Source: Aliivibrio sp. 1S175 (GTDB lineage: Bacteria; Pseudomonadota; Gammaproteobacteria; Enterobacterales; Vibrionaceae). From it: a DNA stretch of 64,000 nucleotides. Location: positions 255,787 to 319,786 of the forward strand of contig NZ_MAJS01000035.1 in the NCBI RefSeq assembly GCF_001690985.1, written 5' to 3'. Positions 63,252 through 64,000 of this stretch are shown piece by piece (within the stretch, counting starts at the first letter, position 1; each line of letters begins with the position of its first letter). A program made the position numbers and the translations under genes. The notes under the pieces are model-generated. The model was given only the letters and a program-made list of their open reading frames with translations. It had not been told where the DNA came from and did no database searches.

Positions 63252-63503
63252 TTATGAATTTCCCCCAAATTCAATCAGGTAACGTTCCTTGTCAATTTCA
63301 TTATTGTATTTATCAATACAGCGAAAGCTTAATAACATTGAGCTGATCCAACAACATACAAGAACAATAATTTTGGGTAGAAAGGCAAGAGAAAGAATGG
63401 TTAAAATTATTGATAACTCAATTGATGAATAGGCTAATCCAATTGGACCAAACCATAACGTAAGCACTAAGGCGATAGAGTACGATTTTTTTGTAGGTAA
63501 CAT
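63252..63503 (-). CDS. Small membrane protein of unknown function
   Basis: An 83-residue protein with two hydrophobic segments (about residues 8-25 and 29-58, possibly resolving into three short helices) and a charged C terminus (RCIDKYNNEIDKERYLIEFGGNS). The start at MLPTKKSYS is chosen because AAAGGAAAGGAA directly precedes it; the frame stays open 57 bases upstream. The motif LTLWFGPIGLAYSS recalls small 'superinfection immunity/TM2-like' membrane proteins, but this is too weak to assign. No link with the glp genes or the adhesin is evident. Confidence 0.55.
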   Translation of the reverse strand: MLPTKKSYSIALVLTLWFGPIGLAYSSIELSIILTILSLAFLPKIIVLVCCWISSMLLSFRCIDKYNNEIDKERYLIEFGGNS

Positions 63504-63536
63504 TTCCTTTCCTTTGAATCTTTTGATCTGCTGTTT

Positions 63537-63582
63537 AAAGATACAGACACAATTCATCATTATAAATTGCGTCCGTATCTTT
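63537..63582 (-). terminator. Long hairpin after the YadA-like gene
   Basis: AAGATACAGACACAATT / AATTGCGTCCGTATCTT, a 17-bp stem with two mismatches, about 40 bp past the adhesin stop on the minus strand; the T-run is short. Confidence 0.55.
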
Positions 63583-63619
63583 ATAACTATCTATTTTATA
63601 AGATTATTTATTTTAACTA

Positions 63620-64000
63620 TTACCACTCATAAGAAGCACCAACACCAAAGCCGGTATCGTTAGTAGAATCCACATAAGCTACGTTCGCACGAAGCGCAAC
63701 ATGCTCATCAATACGTATACCTGAACCAAAGGCAACCGCATTTGCTCCATTATAGTTACCTAACCCCACAGTCACGTTTGCTTTGCCAATGCCATACGGT
63801 TGGAACAATGATGACGTTGCCATTCCCATCGCTGCAGTACCATCTACACGTTTACCCATTTCTTTAAAGTCACTTCTTAAATCTTTAATATCATTGGTAT
63901 TTTGTTGGATATCAGCTGTATTTTTATCTACTGCATCACTATTTGATGAGATTAAATCTGCATTATTCACCGTATTTTGATTAGCAGAAAGTGCTATATG
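63620..64000 (-). CDS. YadA-like trimeric autotransporter, C-terminal part (5' end outside window)
   Basis: The visible 126 codons read HIALSANQNT..., a heptad-type coiled-coil stalk (NTADIQQNTNDIKDLRSDFKEMGKRVDGTAAMGMA), then the four-stranded YadA anchor domain (GKANVTVGLGNYNGANAVAFGSGIRIDEHVALRANVAYVDSTNDTGFGVGASYEW) ending in Trp. Three such anchors form one 12-stranded outer-membrane barrel and display the passenger as adhesin. The frame is open to the window edge, so the passenger and start lie outside. Host-contact function is the usual role of the family and is inference here. Confidence 0.88.
   Translation of the reverse strand, partial: HIALSANQNTVNNADLISSNSDAVDKNTADIQQNTNDIKDLRSDFKEMGKRVDGTAAMGMATSSLFQPYGIGKANVTVGLGNYNGANAVAFGSGIRIDEHVALRANVAYVDSTNDTGFGVGASYEW

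Noticed and set aside
1..64000. CRISPR arrays, insertion sequences, prophage or integron
   Set aside because: No regularly spaced repeats, no transposase or integrase frame, no attachment-site duplication at the tRNA genes were seen.

Overview
The window looks like a Vibrionaceae chromosome, most probably the genus Aliivibrio (fischeri/logei group). The evidence is the low GC content, the gene families present (torECA, DUF2058/DUF2986 pair, DUF3389-like protein, GlyGly-CTERM trypsin, XRE-DUF3612 regulator, two retropepsin-like 'zinc protease' genes, Sel1 protein) and the facultatively anaerobic respiratory repertoire. This assignment is inference from gene content; no marker rRNA is present. 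It is mostly ordinary chromosomal sequence: there is no prophage, insertion sequence, integron or CRISPR array.

Region by region. 1-3.8 kb: TMAO respiration operon torE-torC-torA on the minus strand, with torA cut by the window edge. 4.1-6 kb: small conserved proteins and the nucleotidase YjjG. 6-10 kb: a minus-strand cobQ-modA-modB-modC unit for cobyric acid synthesis and molybdate import. 10.3-14.9 kb: BOF-fold periplasmic protein, a small beta-barrel outer membrane protein, a chemoreceptor and an MltF-like lytic transglycosylase. 14.9-19.7 kb: retropepsin-like lipoprotein, amino acid aminotransferase, and the anaerobic ribonucleotide reductase nrdDG, whose promoter carries a perfect FNR palindrome and two NrdR-like boxes. 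19.7-24.2 kb: secreted nuclease-family protein, Sel1 protein, a yybP-ykoY manganese riboswitch in front of an Alx/TerC exporter, a second retropepsin-like protein, tRNA-Ser(TGA) and tRNA-Asp(GTC). 24.3-34.2 kb: fatty acid desaturase, trypsin-like protease, acyltransferase, YedI, a DUF5666 lipoprotein facing a two-component system, YcbX and an S4 RNA-binding protein. 34.3-43.3 kb: SMR efflux pseudogene, KefG/KefB-type potassium efflux pair, XRE-DUF3612 regulator beside a stand-alone malate-synthase-G segment, YjbR, AraC and XRE regulators, a possible 18-residue microprotein, and PepT. 43.4-63 kb: a 1386-residue fused formate dehydrogenase, glpABC, a membrane-anchored di-heme peroxidase translationally coupled to a hybrid sensor kinase, an Ntn hydrolase, then glpD, glpR, glpK and glpF. 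The last kilobase holds a small membrane protein and the anchor of a YadA-type trimeric autotransporter that runs off the edge.

Several genes fit an anaerobic lifestyle. TorA and the formate dehydrogenase are molybdoenzymes that need the ModABC supply; GlpABC replaces GlpD without oxygen; NrdDG makes dNTPs without oxygen. GlpR-like half-sites recur in front of glpA, glpD and glpF, so the split glycerol genes look like one regulon.

The most interesting items are the peroxidase/hybrid-kinase pair, the orphan malate synthase G segment, the riboswitch with mutually exclusive helices, the composite FNR/NrdR promoter, and the microprotein.
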